Below, piece by piece: positions 7,403-17,966 of a stretch of 64,000 bases of DNA; position 1 is the first letter of the stretch; each line of letters begins with the position of its first letter. The stretch comes from Vibrio casei (lineage in GTDB: Bacteria; Pseudomonadota; Gammaproteobacteria; Enterobacterales; Vibrionaceae): the NCBI RefSeq assembly GCF_002218025.2, contig NZ_AP018681.1:248001-312000 (forward strand). Direction: 5' to 3'. Below the pieces are notes generated by a model. The model was not told where the DNA came from. It was given only the letters and a program-made list of their open reading frames with translations, and did no database searches. A program made the translations under genes and the position numbers.

Positions 7403-8335
7403 TCAGCGCACCAGTATGTAGTCTAAAGCGCCGGTAATCGCCGCTACTTGAGCGCGGTTACATTCATCATCAGTGACTTTCGGGCTGTCTGGATACACTT
7501 CTGTGGTCGTGCAATATTGGCAGTCAGTGAAACCGGCGCATAACCCTAAAGTGACAAGCGGGTAGTTAATCACGCCATCTTGAGTAACATCTGAACCGAT
7601 GATCTGATTGTTCTCATCTGCCGGCGCAATGTGCGTCACTTTACGTACTGAATCAATGATGGCTTTTTGTAATTCATCATCTTGCTTTTCAGTATCACCT
7701 ACCGTGTAGAAACCATCTGGAATTGAGCCTTTTACGTATTCAATACCATCACGCGCCGCCAGTGCAGGGCGGAATTCTAATTCATCGGTATCGGTAGTTT
7801 CATGTAGATCAATATGCGCCAAAATTGATACGCCAAGATCGGCGACTATTTTCATAACCGCAGCAGATTCTTGCGCCGGGCTATTGGCCACAAAGTTACG
7901 GTTTGGATCAAGCGCATCTGGGTTCCAGCGGTTAATCGTTTCATAACCCCAAGGGCTGACACATGGCGCAATCACAATGTTGAATTTATCTTGATAACGC
8001 GCCGCTTCGGTTTGAGCAAACAACAACGCGCCATGTACACCACTGGTTTCATAACCGTGTACACCACCGGTAATTAAAATCGTTGGTTTGGCATCATTCC
8101 AAGTTTTCGATTTCAAAACAAAAAGAGGATAGCGAGATTCACCGACTGGGTTATTGTCGTATTGCAATTGACCGTATTGAGCCACTTCAAAATCACTACT
8201 TAGAGCCTGTATCTTGGGCACGACTTCTTCTGAATAAGAACGCTTGATCGTGGTTTGTTCAAGCCATTGACGTTTTTCTACGTCGTCCCACGGTTGGCCA
8301 GGAGTGCCAATTGGAAATGCATTGGTCGCGTTCAT
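7403..8335 (-). CDS. M14 family metallopeptidase / succinylglutamate desuccinylase-like
   Basis: The protein has 310 residues and no signal peptide. The zinc ligands of the M14 carboxypeptidase fold are visible: HGYETSG near residue 94 (H-x-x-E) and the second histidine in LAHIDLHETTD near 175. RNFVANSPAQ near 145 provides the conserved N-R substrate clamp. The C-terminal TLGLCAGFTD...TTEVYPDSP near 265 contains the catalytic glutamate region. It probably removes an amino-acid or acyl group from a small peptide. The substrate cannot be read from sequence. Confidence 0.8.
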   Translation of the reverse strand: MNATNAFPIGTPGQPWDDVEKRQWLEQTTIKRSYSEEVVPKIQALSSDFEVAQYGQLQYDNNPVGESRYPLFVLKSKTWNDAKPTILITGGVHGYETSGVHGALLFAQTEAARYQDKFNIVIAPCVSPWGYETINRWNPDALDPNRNFVANSPAQESAAVMKIVADLGVSILAHIDLHETTDTDELEFRPALAARDGIEYVKGSIPDGFYTVGDTEKQDDELQKAIIDSVRKVTHIAPADENNQIIGSDVTQDGVINYPLVTLGLCAGFTDCQYCTTTEVYPDSPKVTDDECNRAQVAAITGALDYILVR

Positions 8336-8441
8336 GATATGTCCTTTGGTTAAATTTGCTTTAAATATCTAGGTAAAACTGCATCTTACTGAATTGAGGG
8401 TATACACTAATCAAGTGACCTTCATTGTTTATAGGCAAAAT

Positions 8442-9281
8442 ATGTTTAAGCGTTTGATTATTGTAGTGACTTTTCTTGTGCTAACAGGCTGCTCAACTCA
8501 GTTTTTTTACAATCGATTAGATTGGCTAGTTACCCAGTATGTCGATCGCTACTTACCGCTTAATGATGCGCAAGAAAGCATGTTAAAGCAATCAGTGATT
8601 GACGTTCGCCAGTGGCATCGAGAGCAAGAACTGCCTAAATACATCGAACATATTGATAGACTGCTCACTTTGCAGCCAAAAGAAATCGGCCCACAGCAAG
8701 TTGAGGCGGAGTTCTTTCGTTTAAAAGACTTTTCCGCGGATGTCGCCCAAAAAGTAGTGCCGGAGATGTATGAGCTATTTATGACGCTCGATCAAGAGCA
8801 GGCCGATGAATTGTTTGCCTCGTTAGATGAAAAGTATCGTGATGAATTTTCCGACTATAAAGACCTATCAGAATCTGAAATGCGTGAAAAATCAGCCGAG
8901 CGAATGACCGAAGCCTTAGAGACTTGGCTGGGGGATTTATCGGAACAGCAAAAGCAATGGGTACTTCAGTGGAGCCTCGAACGTCCGAATATGGCGAAAG
9001 ACTGGTTTTGGCAACAACAAACCAATAAATCCGAATTACAGGTTTTATTCTTGCAACGTAATCCTTCCCCTGAATTTAAGCAAAAGTTCTTGAATACGAT
9101 GCTTAACCCAGAGCAACTCTATAGTGCAGAATTTACCGAAAAAGTGCAGCGTAACAGACAAGTTACCTTCCAAATGGTTAGCCAAGTCATTCAAGCGATG
9201 TCCGAGAAGCAACTTGAACACTATCATGAAAAATTACGTGATTGGCGTGAAACGTTTAGTGATTTGGTTTCAGACAACTAG
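8442..9281 (+). CDS. DUF6279 family lipoprotein
   Basis: The ATG at 8442 is chosen over an upstream TTG because it gives a perfect lipoprotein signal (MFKRLIIVVTFLVLTGCS, lipobox LTGC). The mature protein of about 260 residues is helical and charged, and starts FFYNRLDWLVTQYVDRYLPL, the hallmark of the DUF6279 lipoproteins widespread in Vibrio and Shewanella. Function is unknown. It is a single gene, divergent from the M14 peptidase. Confidence 0.85.
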   Translation: MFKRLIIVVTFLVLTGCSTQFFYNRLDWLVTQYVDRYLPLNDAQESMLKQSVIDVRQWHREQELPKYIEHIDRLLTLQPKEIGPQQVEAEFFRLKDFSADVAQKVVPEMYELFMTLDQEQADELFASLDEKYRDEFSDYKDLSESEMREKSAERMTEALETWLGDLSEQQKQWVLQWSLERPNMAKDWFWQQQTNKSELQVLFLQRNPSPEFKQKFLNTMLNPEQLYSAEFTEKVQRNRQVTFQMVSQVIQAMSEKQLEHYHEKLRDWRETFSDLVSDN

Positions 9282-9443
9282 TCGTAAGGTATAAATCAAG
9301 TAAGAGCTAAATTGCAGGTATAAACTTGTTTTCTGTCACATATTTTTAATTGAAGTGATCATATTATTGCGCCTGATTGATAAGTCGCTCAACACTTTTA
9401 ACTAACAACTCTTATTATTAAAAAATTCACACCGGAGTGTTTC

Positions 9444-11405
9444 ATGAATTTTGTTCGTCACCCTATTTCGCTTTCTGTTCTGGTCGGGATGATCAGCATA
9501 GCTAACCCTGCCTTTGCCGATACCATCAAACTTCGCGTCGTCGAAACCACCGATATTCACGCCAATATCATGGACTACGACTACTATAAAGATAAGCCAT
9601 CCAACCAAATTGGTTTAGTGCGCGCCGCCACTGTGGTTAAGCAAGCGCGTGGGGAAGTAACCAATAGCGTATTGATCGATAACGGTGACTTAATCCAAGG
9701 TAGTCCAATGGGCGATTATGTCGCGGCCAAAGGGTTAGAATCCGGTGATGTCCATCCTGCTTATAAAGCGATGAATCTACTTAATTATGATGTGGCTAAC
9801 TTCGGTAACCATGAATTTAACTACGGTTTAGACTTTCTTGCCGAAGCGACTAATGACGCAAAATTCCCTTATGTGAATGCCAATATTGTCGATGACAAAT
9901 CCGGTAAAAATTATTTCAATCCTTACGTGATTAAGGACTACAAATTTAAAGATACTGATGGCCAATCGCATGATATCAAAGTCGGTTACATTGGTTTTGT
10001 ACCACCACAAATCATGGTGTGGGATAAGAAAAACCTAACCGGTAAAGTTCAAGTTAACGATATTAAGCAAACTGCCGAAGCCTTTATTCCTAAGATGAGA
10101 GCCGAAGGCGCAGACGTAATTGTCGCGATCCCACACTCAGGAATTTCGACCGAGAAATATCAGCAAGGGGCGGAAAATTCCGTTTATTACTTAACAAAAG
10201 TAGCGGGTATTGATGCGATTACCTTTGGCCATGCTCACGCCGTTTTCCCAAGTAAAGAATTTGCTAATGTGGATGGTGCGGATATCAAGAAAGGGACTAT
10301 CAATGGTATTCCATCTGTGATGCCAGGCCGTTGGGGTAGTCATGTTGGTGTGATTGATTTAGAGCTAGAACAAAAAGACGGTAAATGGGCGGTTGCCGAT
10401 GGAACCGCTGTCGCACGTCCAATTTATGATGCCAATAAGCAAAAATCGTTGGCAGCAGAAGACCCTGAAGTGAAGCATGCGATAGACCAAGATCACCAAG
10501 CGACGCGCAAGTTTGTCAATCAGCCTATCGGTAAAGCAAATGACGTGATGTATAGCTTCTTGTCATTAGTGCAAGACGATCCTACCGTTCAAATCGTGAA
10601 CCTCGCGCAGAAAGATTACGTCGAACGCTTTATTCAAGGTGACCCAAATTTAGATGGCTTGCCAGTACTTGCCGCAGCAGCACCATTTAAAGCGGGCGGT
10701 CGTAAAAACGATCCTTCAAACTTTACCGAAGTGGAATCTGGCCAATTAACTTTCCGTAATGCGGCCGATTTATACCTCTACCCAAATACACTAGTGGCGA
10801 TGAAAGTATCGGGTGAAGAAGTGCAAGAATGGTTGGAATGCTCAGCAGGCCAGTTTAATCAAATTGATCCAAATAGCGATAAGGTTCAATCTCTGATCAA
10901 CTGGGATGAATTCCGCACTTATAACTTTGATGTGATCGATGGCGTGAACTACCAAATCGACATCACCAAACCCGCTCGATATGATGCCAATTGTAAGCTT
11001 ATCAATAAAGATTCGCACCGCATTGTGGGGTTAACCTACCAAGGTGAACCAATTAAGCCGAAGCAAATCTTTATTGTGGCAACCAATAACTACCGCGCTT
11101 ACAGCGGCACGTTCGCCGGTACCGGTGCAGACCACGTAGCTTTTGATTCACCAGATGAAAACCGCACTATCTTGGCAGACTACATTTCTCGCATCAGTAA
11201 AGAGAAAGGTGAAGTCACGCCAAGCGCGGATAACAACTGGTCGTTTGCACCGATTAAAACGGATGCGGATCTGAAAGTGCAGTTTGAAACCTCACCAAGC
11301 GATCTCGCGGCGAAATTCATTAAAGATAAAGCGCGATATCCAATGAAAAAAGTCGGCAAAGATGATGTTGGTTTTGCGGTGTATCAGATTGATTTGAAGA
11401 AATAG
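9444..11405 (+). CDS. cpdB: 2',3'-cyclic-nucleotide 2'-phosphodiesterase/3'-nucleotidase
   Basis: The protein has 653 residues, the usual CpdB length, with a signal peptide (ends NPAFA-D). The metallophosphatase domain holds the dinuclear metal motifs TTDIHANI (residue 33 on), [10 protein letters not shown] near 76, GNHEFNYG near 119, HSGIS near 232 and GHAHAVFP near 262. The C-terminal 5'-nucleotidase domain follows (about 360-640), including the substrate-clamp segment [12 protein letters not shown]. It acts in the periplasm to turn cyclic and 3'-nucleotides into nucleosides and phosphate for uptake. A good ribosome site (GGAG) precedes the ATG, and a strong terminator follows. Confidence 0.95.
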   Translation: MNFVRHPISLSVLVGMISIANPAFADTIKLRVVETTDIHANIMDYDYYKDKPSNQIGLVRAATVVKQARGEVTNSVLIDNGDLIQGSPMGDYVAAKGLESGDVHPAYKAMNLLNYDVANFGNHEFNYGLDFLAEATNDAKFPYVNANIVDDKSGKNYFNPYVIKDYKFKDTDGQSHDIKVGYIGFVPPQIMVWDKKNLTGKVQVNDIKQTAEAFIPKMRAEGADVIVAIPHSGISTEKYQQGAENSVYYLTKVAGIDAITFGHAHAVFPSKEFANVDGADIKKGTINGIPSVMPGRWGSHVGVIDLELEQKDGKWAVADGTAVARPIYDANKQKSLAAEDPEVKHAIDQDHQATRKFVNQPIGKANDVMYSFLSLVQDDPTVQIVNLAQKDYVERFIQGDPNLDGLPVLAAAAPFKAGGRKNDPSNFTEVESGQLTFRNAADLYLYPNTLVAMKVSGEEVQEWLECSAGQFNQIDPNSDKVQSLINWDEFRTYNFDVIDGVNYQIDITKPARYDANCKLINKDSHRIVGLTYQGEPIKPKQIFIVATNNYRAYSGTFAGTGADHVAFDSPDENRTILADYISRISKEKGEVTPSADNNWSFAPIKTDADLKVQFETSPSDLAAKFIKDKARYPMKKVGKDDVGFAVYQIDLKK

Positions 11406-11439
11406 TCATCATACCTAAACCCTAGATATACAAACTATC

Positions 11440-11470
11440 AAGCCCGCATGTGAAGTGTCGGGCTTTTTTA
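11440..11470 (+). terminator. Rho-independent terminator after cpdB
   Basis: The stem AAGCCCG (11440-11446) pairs with CGGGCTT (11459-11465), followed by TTTTTT. It separates cpdB from the gal operon. Confidence 0.85.
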
Positions 11471-11498
11471 TGCTCTCAATTATGAGTTTTCGTTCTTT

Positions 11499-11603
11499 GT
11501 GTAAACGTTTTCATTTTTTGTGTTGGATCACAGAATTAAAGCTCCTGCACCTGCTAGTATAACCTTATTAAAAATAGTCTAGCGTTGCTGTAATCGTTTT
11601 CCT
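11499..11603 (+). promoter_or_regulatory. gal operon control region with two GalR-like operators
   Basis: GTGTAAACGTTTTCAT (11499-11514) closely matches the GalR/GalS operator. A weaker copy, CTGTAATCGTTTTCCT, lies at 11588-11603, 89 bp downstream. A -10-like TAGTATAAC lies between them near 11556. Two operators flanking the promoter copy the E. coli gal layout, where DNA looping represses the operon. Confidence 0.6.
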
Positions 11604-11645
11604 GTTTAAGAGATATTTGTTTACGCAGCAATCATGGAGGCATAA

Positions 11646-12671
11646 ATGAAAGTATTAGTGACAGGTGGTTTGGGCTATATCGGCAGCCATACTTGTGTTC
11701 AGTTAATCGAAAATGGCCACACACCAGTGGTGATGGATAACTTATCCAATAGTAAAGCACTGGTTCTGAATCGCATTGAAGCCTTAACCGGGCAGCGTCC
11801 GAGCTTTCATTTAGGCGATGTGCGTGATGAAGCATTTCTTGATTCTATTTTTGCTCAGCATCAAATCGATGCCGTGATCCACTTTGCGGGCTTAAAAGCG
11901 GTCGGGGAGTCAGTTTCCAAGCCATTGGAATATTACGATAACAACGTCAACGGCTCTTTAGTGTTGGCGCGTAGTATGCGCAAAGCGGGCGTGAAGAACA
12001 TCATTTTTAGCTCATCTGCTACCGTGTATGGCGATCCACAACAAGTACCCATTACCGAAGACTCTCCAACCGGAGCTACCACAAACCCTTACGGCCGCAG
12101 CAAATATATTGTTGAACAATGCTTGAGTGATTTGTTTACCGCAGAAGACGATTGGAGCATTACGCTACTGCGTTACTTCAACCCTGTTGGTGCGCATCCT
12201 TCTGGCACTCTGGGTGAAGATCCACAAGGTATTCCGAATAACCTAATGCCATTTATCGCACAAGTTGCAGTCGGTCGTCGTGACAAACTGGCGGTGTTTG
12301 GTGATGACTACCCAACACCAGACGGCACCGGCGTTCGTGACTATATTCATGTGATGGACTTAGCCGATGGCCACCTTGCGGCGCTTAATGCCTTAACTAA
12401 TAAATCAGGCTTACATATTTACAACCTAGGCACTGGCAAAGGTAGTAGCGTACTCGATATGGTTAACGCATTTTCGGCAGCATGTGGGCATCCGGTGGCT
12501 TATGAAATTCATCCGCGTCGAGCTGGAGATATTGCTGAATGCTGGGCAAGCACCGCTAAAGCAGAACAAGATTTAGGTTGGAAAGCGACCCGTGATATCG
12601 CCCAAATGAGCGCCGATACATGGCATTGGCAATCTAACAACCCGCAAGGTTATGACGAATTAGAGAAATAG
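11646..12671 (+). CDS. galE: UDP-glucose 4-epimerase
   Basis: The protein has 341 residues. The Rossmann NAD motif [10 protein letters not shown] is at residues 6-15. The catalytic S/Y/K set is in FSSSATVYG (near 122) and [11 protein letters not shown] (Tyr near 149, Lys near 153). The sugar-binding segments [12 protein letters not shown] and [18 protein letters not shown] are typical of GalE. It interconverts UDP-galactose and UDP-glucose in the Leloir pathway. It is the first gene of galE-galT-galK, with GGAGG just before the ATG. Confidence 0.97.
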   Translation: MKVLVTGGLGYIGSHTCVQLIENGHTPVVMDNLSNSKALVLNRIEALTGQRPSFHLGDVRDEAFLDSIFAQHQIDAVIHFAGLKAVGESVSKPLEYYDNNVNGSLVLARSMRKAGVKNIIFSSSATVYGDPQQVPITEDSPTGATTNPYGRSKYIVEQCLSDLFTAEDDWSITLLRYFNPVGAHPSGTLGEDPQGIPNNLMPFIAQVAVGRRDKLAVFGDDYPTPDGTGVRDYIHVMDLADGHLAALNALTNKSGLHIYNLGTGKGSSVLDMVNAFSAACGHPVAYEIHPRRAGDIAECWASTAKAEQDLGWKATRDIAQMSADTWHWQSNNPQGYDELEK

Positions 12672-12679
12672 GAAAGAAG

Positions 12680-13759
12680 ATGTCCAAGGTAGAATTTAAC
12701 CCCGTTGATCATCCGCACCGCCGTTACAACCCACTGACAGGGCAGTGGATTTTAGTCTCGCCACACCGCGCCAAACGCCCGTGGAGTGGTCAGGATGAAA
12801 AGCCTGTTATCGATAGTATTAAGCCTTACGATGAGGGCTGCTTTTTATGCCCAACTAACACGCGTATATCCGGTGATGTGAACCCTGATTATCAAGGCAC
12901 TTATGTCTTTCAAAATGACTTTGCCGCGTTAATGCCTGATTCACCGGATGCGCCACAATCGGCTAATCCGCTATTTAAAACTCAAGGCGTGCGCGGTTTA
13001 AGTCGAGTGATTTGCTTCTCGCCTGATCACAGCAAAACGTTGCCCGAGTTACCACTCAATCAAATTCGCAATGTGATTGATACCTGGAATGAGCAAATTG
13101 AAGAGCTCGGTAAAGAGTACCTGTGGATACAAGCGTTTGAAAATAAAGGCGAGGCGATGGGGTGCTCTCAGCCGCACCCCCACGGGCAAATCTGGGCCAA
13201 TAGTTTCTTACCCAATGAGATCGAACGTAAAGACAAACATCTACGCGATTACTATCAACAATACGGCTCGAATTTACTGGTCGATTACGTGCAGTCAGAA
13301 TTAAAAGATGGCGCGCGTACCGTCGTCGAAACCGAGCACTGGATTGCCGTCGTGCCGTATTGGGCGGCGTGGCCATTTGAAACCATGTTACTGCCGAAAA
13401 CCCACATTCGCCGCATGAGTGAATTAACCGATGCACAGCGTGATGATTTAGCGCTAGCGATTAAAAAACTCACCAGCCGTTACGATAATTTATTCCAATG
13501 CTCATTTCCGTATTCAATGGGCTGGCATTACGCGCCTTTTTTTGAGAATGAGAAGATTGAACATGACTGCGAACAAACCGACACAAGTACTGAACATTGG
13601 CAACTTCATGCCTTGTTTTATCCGCCGTTATTGCGCTCCGCCACAGTGAGAAAATTCATGGTCGGGTATGAAATGCTAGCCGAAAGCCAACGCGATCTAA
13701 CCGCCGAGCAAGCCGCCGAACGCCTACGAGCCTTGAGCGATAAGCATTATAAAGAATAA
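12680..13759 (+). CDS. galT: Galactose-1-phosphate uridylyltransferase
   Basis: The protein has 359 residues. The active site H-P-H motif [12 protein letters not shown] lies near 160-171. The zinc-binding cysteines are in [13 protein letters not shown] near 55. The C-terminal half has the second HIT-like domain ([29 protein letters not shown] by position, near 280 and 310-330). It transfers UMP from UDP-glucose to galactose-1-phosphate. It starts 9 bases after galE. Confidence 0.97.
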   Translation: MSKVEFNPVDHPHRRYNPLTGQWILVSPHRAKRPWSGQDEKPVIDSIKPYDEGCFLCPTNTRISGDVNPDYQGTYVFQNDFAALMPDSPDAPQSANPLFKTQGVRGLSRVICFSPDHSKTLPELPLNQIRNVIDTWNEQIEELGKEYLWIQAFENKGEAMGCSQPHPHGQIWANSFLPNEIERKDKHLRDYYQQYGSNLLVDYVQSELKDGARTVVETEHWIAVVPYWAAWPFETMLLPKTHIRRMSELTDAQRDDLALAIKKLTSRYDNLFQCSFPYSMGWHYAPFFENEKIEHDCEQTDTSTEHWQLHALFYPPLLRSATVRKFMVGYEMLAESQRDLTAEQAAERLRALSDKHYKE

Positions 13760-13867
13760 CGAATTTAGGATGCTCGGCTCTCGTTACTCGAGGTTTGAGC
13801 GCAATATTTAAAGGCTGGATCCGAGTTACGAGATTCCGAGCCACGAGAAACGATTTAGGGCTTTATT

Positions 13868-15034
13868 ATGACCGAAAGAACCACTCAACTTATCCAAGCG
13901 GTATCTAATGCGTTTGAAACCGTACTAGGCTACGCCACCAAACACATCATCCAAGCGCCGGGGCGTGTAAACCTCATTGGTGAACATACCGACTACAACG
14001 ATGGCTTTGTACTACCTTGCGCGATTGACTACCAAACCGTTGTTGCAGCCGCTAAACGTGACGACAATATCGTGCGGATAATTGCGGTTGATTATGACAA
14101 TGAAGTGAATGAATTCGATATTTCACAACCGCTTGAGTTTGATAAAGACGTCATGTGGGTTAACTACATTCGTGGCGTGATTGATTGCCTACAAAAACGT
14201 GGCTATCAGTTTAAAGGTGCCGATATTGCAGTCAGCGGCAACGTGCCCCAAGGGGCCGGGCTGAGCTCATCTGCCGCGCTAGAAGTGGTGATCGGACAAA
14301 CATTCAAAGTGCTTTATGGCCTAGAGATTTCTCAACAAGAAATTGCACTCAACGGCCAGCAAGCAGAAAACCAATTTGTCGGGTGTAATTGCGGCATTAT
14401 GGATCAGCTCATTTCCGCCGAAGGGCAGCGTAACCATTCACTATTAATTGATTGCCGCTCATTGGAAACTCAAGCAGTTTCAATGCCAGAAGATATGGCG
14501 ATTGTGATCATCAACTCGAATAAAAAACGTGGCTTGGTGGATAGCGAATACAACACGCGTCGTCAGCAATGTGAAGCCGCCGCCGAGTTCTTTGGCGTGA
14601 AAGCACTACGCGATGTGACGATTGAACAGTTTATCGAGCGCCAAGCCGATCTTGATCCAGTCGTCGCCAAACGTGCTCGTCATATCATCACGGAAAATGA
14701 TCGTACGGTAGAAGCGGCAACAGCCCTCAAAAATCACGACATGGCACGCCTTGCAGTATTAATGGAGCAATCTCATATTTCAATGCGTGATGATTTTGAA
14801 ATCACCTGTTCAGAAGTCGATACCATTGTCGATATTGTAAAAGAAGTGATCGGTACTCAAGGCGGCGTACGCATGACCGGCGGAGGCTTCGGTGGCTGCG
14901 TAGTCTCACTGGTTCCACCGTCATTGGTTGATGCAGTGAAGCAAGCCGTAGAAGCGCAATACCAAGAAAAAACAGGTTTAAAAGAAACCATTTATGTGTG
15001 CAAAGCGATGGATGGTGCGGGGGAGGTTATATAA
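13868..15034 (+). CDS. galK: Galactokinase
   Basis: The protein has 388 residues. The GHMP-kinase motifs are all present: the galactose signature [16 protein letters not shown] near residue 31, the ATP loop [12 protein letters not shown] near 131, and [17 protein letters not shown] near 333. It phosphorylates galactose with ATP. It follows galT after an unusually long 108-base spacer that carries imperfect CTCGTTACTCG / CGAGTTACGAG inverted motifs related to the heptamer array after galK. No galM follows. Confidence 0.97.
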   Translation: MTERTTQLIQAVSNAFETVLGYATKHIIQAPGRVNLIGEHTDYNDGFVLPCAIDYQTVVAAAKRDDNIVRIIAVDYDNEVNEFDISQPLEFDKDVMWVNYIRGVIDCLQKRGYQFKGADIAVSGNVPQGAGLSSSAALEVVIGQTFKVLYGLEISQQEIALNGQQAENQFVGCNCGIMDQLISAEGQRNHSLLIDCRSLETQAVSMPEDMAIVIINSNKKRGLVDSEYNTRRQQCEAAAEFFGVKALRDVTIEQFIERQADLDPVVAKRARHIITENDRTVEAATALKNHDMARLAVLMEQSHISMRDDFEITCSEVDTIVDIVKEVIGTQGGVRMTGGGFGGCVVSLVPPSLVDAVKQAVEAQYQEKTGLKETIYVCKAMDGAGEVI

Positions 15035-15040
15035 AATTTC

Positions 15041-15086
15041 TCGTGACTCGTGACTCGTGACTCGTGACTCGTGACTCGTGACTCGT
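15041..15086 (+). repeat. Tandem heptamer TCGTGAC, six copies plus a partial
   Basis: Six perfect head-to-tail copies of TCGTGAC (15041-15082) are followed by TCGT. The array starts seven bases after the galK stop codon. A 7-bp unit out of codon phase is a good slippage substrate. Similar CTCGTTACTCG pieces occur in the galT-galK spacer (13786-13850), so it belongs to a locally spread repeat type. Confidence 0.95.
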
Positions 15087-15130
15087 TATTAATCTCCTTG
15101 CATCCTGTCATCCCGGAAACGAGGAACGTA

Positions 15131-16484
15131 TATGGACTCCTCTTGTATAACAAGTAAATTTTGCTGTTAGTGTAAATTACAAGTGCACGTATATTCGGTT
15201 TTTTATAATAGGGAGCTACCCTTAACCTGTATGGCTTAATTCACATTACAACAGTTCTTAACGAGTAAAAGGTATTTTATACCGTCGTTCCTCTCAGAGT
15301 TTCTGTTGTGTGCTTTGTTACACTTCATCTTGTCTACTTGTTGTACTCGACAGTCACCAATTGCTACTTATACAGCCTTATCAACGCTTAATTAGCGAAT
15401 TGTGGTTGATAGGGTTGGCTTGTTTTCAGCATGGCGCAAGCCATTCTGACTATTTTATTTGCGACAGCAATTGTGGCTTTATTTGGATGGTTTCGCTTTA
15501 AAAGCTCACGAATCCAACAACTTAAAGGATCCTGCTTTTCTTTTATGTTAGAAACTACGGCTCTTGCTCCATGGACAACTAATGACCTTAGTGTCCTATC
15601 TCCTGATTTAGATATACCTATATTTACATTTTTCCCACCAGTTCCATTATGAGCGGGTACTAGCCCTAAACTAGCGCTAGCATCTCGACCGAATCGAAAC
15701 ATAGATGCATCACCAAATCGAGAATATAACCCACTAGCTACAATCCAACCAACTCCAGGTAATGTAATGAGTAATTGGCAGGAAGGAATTTGCTTTGCAA
15801 ATTCAATTAATTGAGTGGTCACTTTTGCAATATTTTCGTCTATTTTAATAAGCTGCTCATATAAATCACTTAAAACAAAGCGGGCAATATGAATGAGATC
15901 ATTATTCATATCTGATAAGTGAACAGGAAGATTTTTTCGCAGCTGATTCAGGCCTTGTGGCATTTTGACAGCGTACTCCATTGCTACACCGCGAATTCTA
16001 TTTGATAGTTGAGTTCTGCGTTTTACGTAACTCTCTCGTAGTTTTAATAACGCTGCTAAATCTTGTTGCTCAATGGTTTTTACTGCGACAAATTTCACTT
16101 TAGGGCGGTTAGCTGCCTCGTAAATAGCGAGAACATCATTCGCATCATTCTTGTTACCCAGTCGGTATTTAGCAACCACCTGAGCAGGAATAAGCAGAAC
16201 TTTATGTCCTTGGTTTTGAAAGTAACGACCAAGATAATTTGAGGTGGCACATGCCTCCATACAAATAATAGCTTCGGGATGCATAGCAACAAATTTCAAT
16301 AGTGCAGATTCAGAATATTGCTTATTTGATTTAAGTATATTGTGCTTATTGGATAAGCCTGCTTGGAATTTAGATTTAGCAAGATCAATGCAAATGATGC
16401 TAGTATTTTTCATGGTATGGGCTCCTTTTTTGTTTGGTTACATTCACTTTAGCTCACATTGTGAGTGGAAGTGAGGAGTCCATA
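15131..16484 (-). mobile_element. IS110 family, IS1111-type insertion sequence
   Basis: The element is about 1354 bp and carries one transposase. Its ends have the 12-bp inverted repeats TATGGACTCCTC (15131-15142) and GAGGAGTCCATA (16473-16484), as in the IS1111 subgroup. It sits between sequences with CATCCCGGAAACGAGG on the left and CCGGGATCTCCT on the right, which look like halves of a palindromic intergenic repeat. This fits the preference of IS1111 elements for structured repeats. A noncoding stretch of about 240 bases separates the left end from the transposase stop; in this family that region specifies target choice. Confidence 0.8.
15388..16413 (-). CDS. IS110 family transposase
   Basis: The protein has 341 residues. 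The N-terminal RuvC-like DEDD domain shows CIDLAKSKF near residue 9, ICMEACATS near 50 and the D-x-x-D pair NDANDVLAIYEA near 93. The C-terminal Transposase_20 domain shows LITLPGVGWIVASGLYSRFGD (by position, near 218-238), then RDASASLGLVPAHNGTGG with the catalytic serine region near 250. It appears intact. Members act by a site-specific, RNA-guided recombination-like mechanism. Confidence 0.92.
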   Translation of the reverse strand: MKNTSIICIDLAKSKFQAGLSNKHNILKSNKQYSESALLKFVAMHPEAIICMEACATSNYLGRYFQNQGHKVLLIPAQVVAKYRLGNKNDANDVLAIYEAANRPKVKFVAVKTIEQQDLAALLKLRESYVKRRTQLSNRIRGVAMEYAVKMPQGLNQLRKNLPVHLSDMNNDLIHIARFVLSDLYEQLIKIDENIAKVTTQLIEFAKQIPSCQLLITLPGVGWIVASGLYSRFGDASMFRFGRDASASLGLVPAHNGTGGKNVNIGISKSGDRTLRSLVVHGARAVVSNIKEKQDPLSCWIRELLKRNHPNKATIAVANKIVRMACAMLKTSQPYQPQFAN

Positions 16485-16493
16485 CCATTGAGT

Positions 16494-16940
16494 TATCCGG
16501 GATCTCCTACCGCAATTGACTTCTCAACACGTGGCAGGAGATCCCGTATCTTCTTCGCCTAGACTCATGTACGGGATGACGGGGCTTTGTGATTAGCGCG
16601 CACTAGTAGAATCTGCCCTTACTACCCTACCAACGAAACAGCCCCCTCCCTTTACCAATGAAGAATACTTGGCATCAAGATTTACAGCCAAGGGAGGGCG
16701 GGGGAGGGTTGATGTGAGTAACTTATTTATGCCCCAAAGCCATTTAGACAGCAATTTTACAAACATGTCCGTTGCTCATTCTTTCCATATATTTTCTAAT
16801 GTGAAAGGTTGCCACTTATGTATCATTTGAAGCAGTAAATTATCTATATATTGATCACATAACCAGACAAAGAATCGTAATGAGTTTGATTTCGCTTTAA
16901 GCGAGGGTTACTCAAACTTATCTAAGCAACGGTACTACAC
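16494..16940. other. Intergenic stretch with palindromic repeat halves
   Basis: Next to the IS right end, ATCCGGGATCTCCTAC (16495 on) and GGCAGGAGATCCCG (16532-16546) form an inverted repeat. ACGGGATGACGGGG follows near 16571. A second pair, CCCCCTCCCTT / AAGGGAGGGCGGGGGAGGG, lies at 16630-16708. The remainder to 16940 is AT-rich with no ORF of note. Confidence 0.6.
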
Positions 16941-17132
16941 ATGGGTTTTGAAATATTAATATCACCAAAAATATTAACAATTATAACGACATATAAATGC
17001 ACTGCTGCCTGTGTGGAATGTTGTTTTGAATGTACCTAAAAACTTACCAGCGCATTAAGTTTCGATGAGATTAAAAAAGCGATTCTCGATGCGAAACAAC
17101 TGTTTCCTGAACTAGAACTATTGATGCACTAA
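16941..17132 (+). pseudogene. Remnant of a radical SAM protein (N-terminal part with FeS motif)
   Basis: Reading from the ATG at 16941 gives 63 codons interrupted by one in-frame TAA after the 32nd codon. Before it, TYKCTAACVECCFEC contains the radical SAM C-x3-C-x2-C iron-sulfur motif. After it, ALSFDEIKKAILDAKQLFPE matches the helix that follows in such enzymes. The frame ends before the expected glycine-rich motif, so only the start of the gene survives. A membrane-protein gene begins 37 bases further on. Confidence 0.7.
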
Positions 17133-17169
17133 CAGAAGAATCACTCAACTATTAATCTGGACTAAAAAT

Positions 17170-17691
17170 ATGACCTATGAACTACAGATAAACATGAGTA
17201 CGTACATACTCGGCTTTTTAGTAATCTTTGTTATGCCAATAGTAATCACGGTAGGAGCTGAATATGGAATAAACAAAGCTATAACGATAAAAGTGATAAT
17301 CTTTTCGCTTATCGTCTCTACGGCATCGTTCATAGCAATGTTGATGCAATTTTCTTCCTCCAAAGTAATCCTAAATCCAATCAACCTTGAAATTAATAGT
17401 TTATTATATAGCGAAGTGGTTGATTTTAAGGATATTGAGACCATTGTTTATGTAGAAGATTTACTCCCACCAGAGCAAAATCTCGCGATCAGGAAAAATG
17501 GTATTGGCTTGTTTGGTTACAAGGCCGGTACTTACGCTTTAAAAGATAAAAGCAGAGCATTCGTTCAAATGACAACTGCACCATACATTTTTATCACGCT
17601 AAAAGATGAACAAAAAAGTTACATCATTACCTCAAATAAAGAAGTTTACTTGGAAATCTTGGATTTAACGAAACTGTCTGAAAAGCTATAA
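17170..17691 (+). CDS. Hypothetical protein with two N-terminal membrane helices
   Basis: The protein has 173 residues and no recognised family. Helices span about residues 9-30 and 38-60. A roughly 110-residue hydrophilic domain follows, with an alternating strand pattern (SLLYSEVVDFKDIETIVYVEDL, then PYIFITLKDEQKSYIITSNKE by position), as in PH-like membrane-associated domains of DUF-type proteins. It follows a broken radical SAM gene. A hairpin GTGGTCAA-ttaaat-TTGGCCAC with a T run lies downstream at 17726-17755. Confidence 0.55.
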   Translation: MTYELQINMSTYILGFLVIFVMPIVITVGAEYGINKAITIKVIIFSLIVSTASFIAMLMQFSSSKVILNPINLEINSLLYSEVVDFKDIETIVYVEDLLPPEQNLAIRKNGIGLFGYKAGTYALKDKSRAFVQMTTAPYIFITLKDEQKSYIITSNKEVYLEILDLTKLSEKL

Positions 17692-17837
17692 CAAAACCCT
17701 TGTCAGACTTAAGATAGAAGTGTTGTGGTCAATTAAATTTGGCCACAGTTTTAGACCTTTATTTTAGGTACTATCAATACATTTTTTATCCAAATTTCAC
17801 AATTTCGGATTTAATCGCTAGCCCATTCCTGTCCAGC

Positions 17838-17867
17838 GCTAACCTAGCGGAAAATCACTTTCCCCCA
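17838..17867. repeat. Dispersed intergenic repeat, copy 1
   Basis: The sequence around TGTCCAGCGCTAACCTAGCG and the following GAAAATCA recurs with one mismatch at about 50469-50497. Both lie between genes. The core GCGCTAAYCTAGC is partly palindromic. Confidence 0.7.
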
Positions 17868-17966
17868 AACTAGTTAGATCAAATAGTCTTGATTACTCGA
17901 CCAATTTTAGTTTTTCTTACTGGAAGTTATCCTAAAGAGTAAAAATGAAAGCCCGATCTGGCTAAT

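Noticed and set aside
11517..11533. CRP site TGTGTTGGATCACA before galE
   Set aside because: The half-sites are four rather than six bases apart, so it does not fit the CRP consensus.
13056..13436. Long minus-strand ORF inside galT
   Set aside because: Antisense shadow of galT; GC-rich third positions produce open frames on the other strand.
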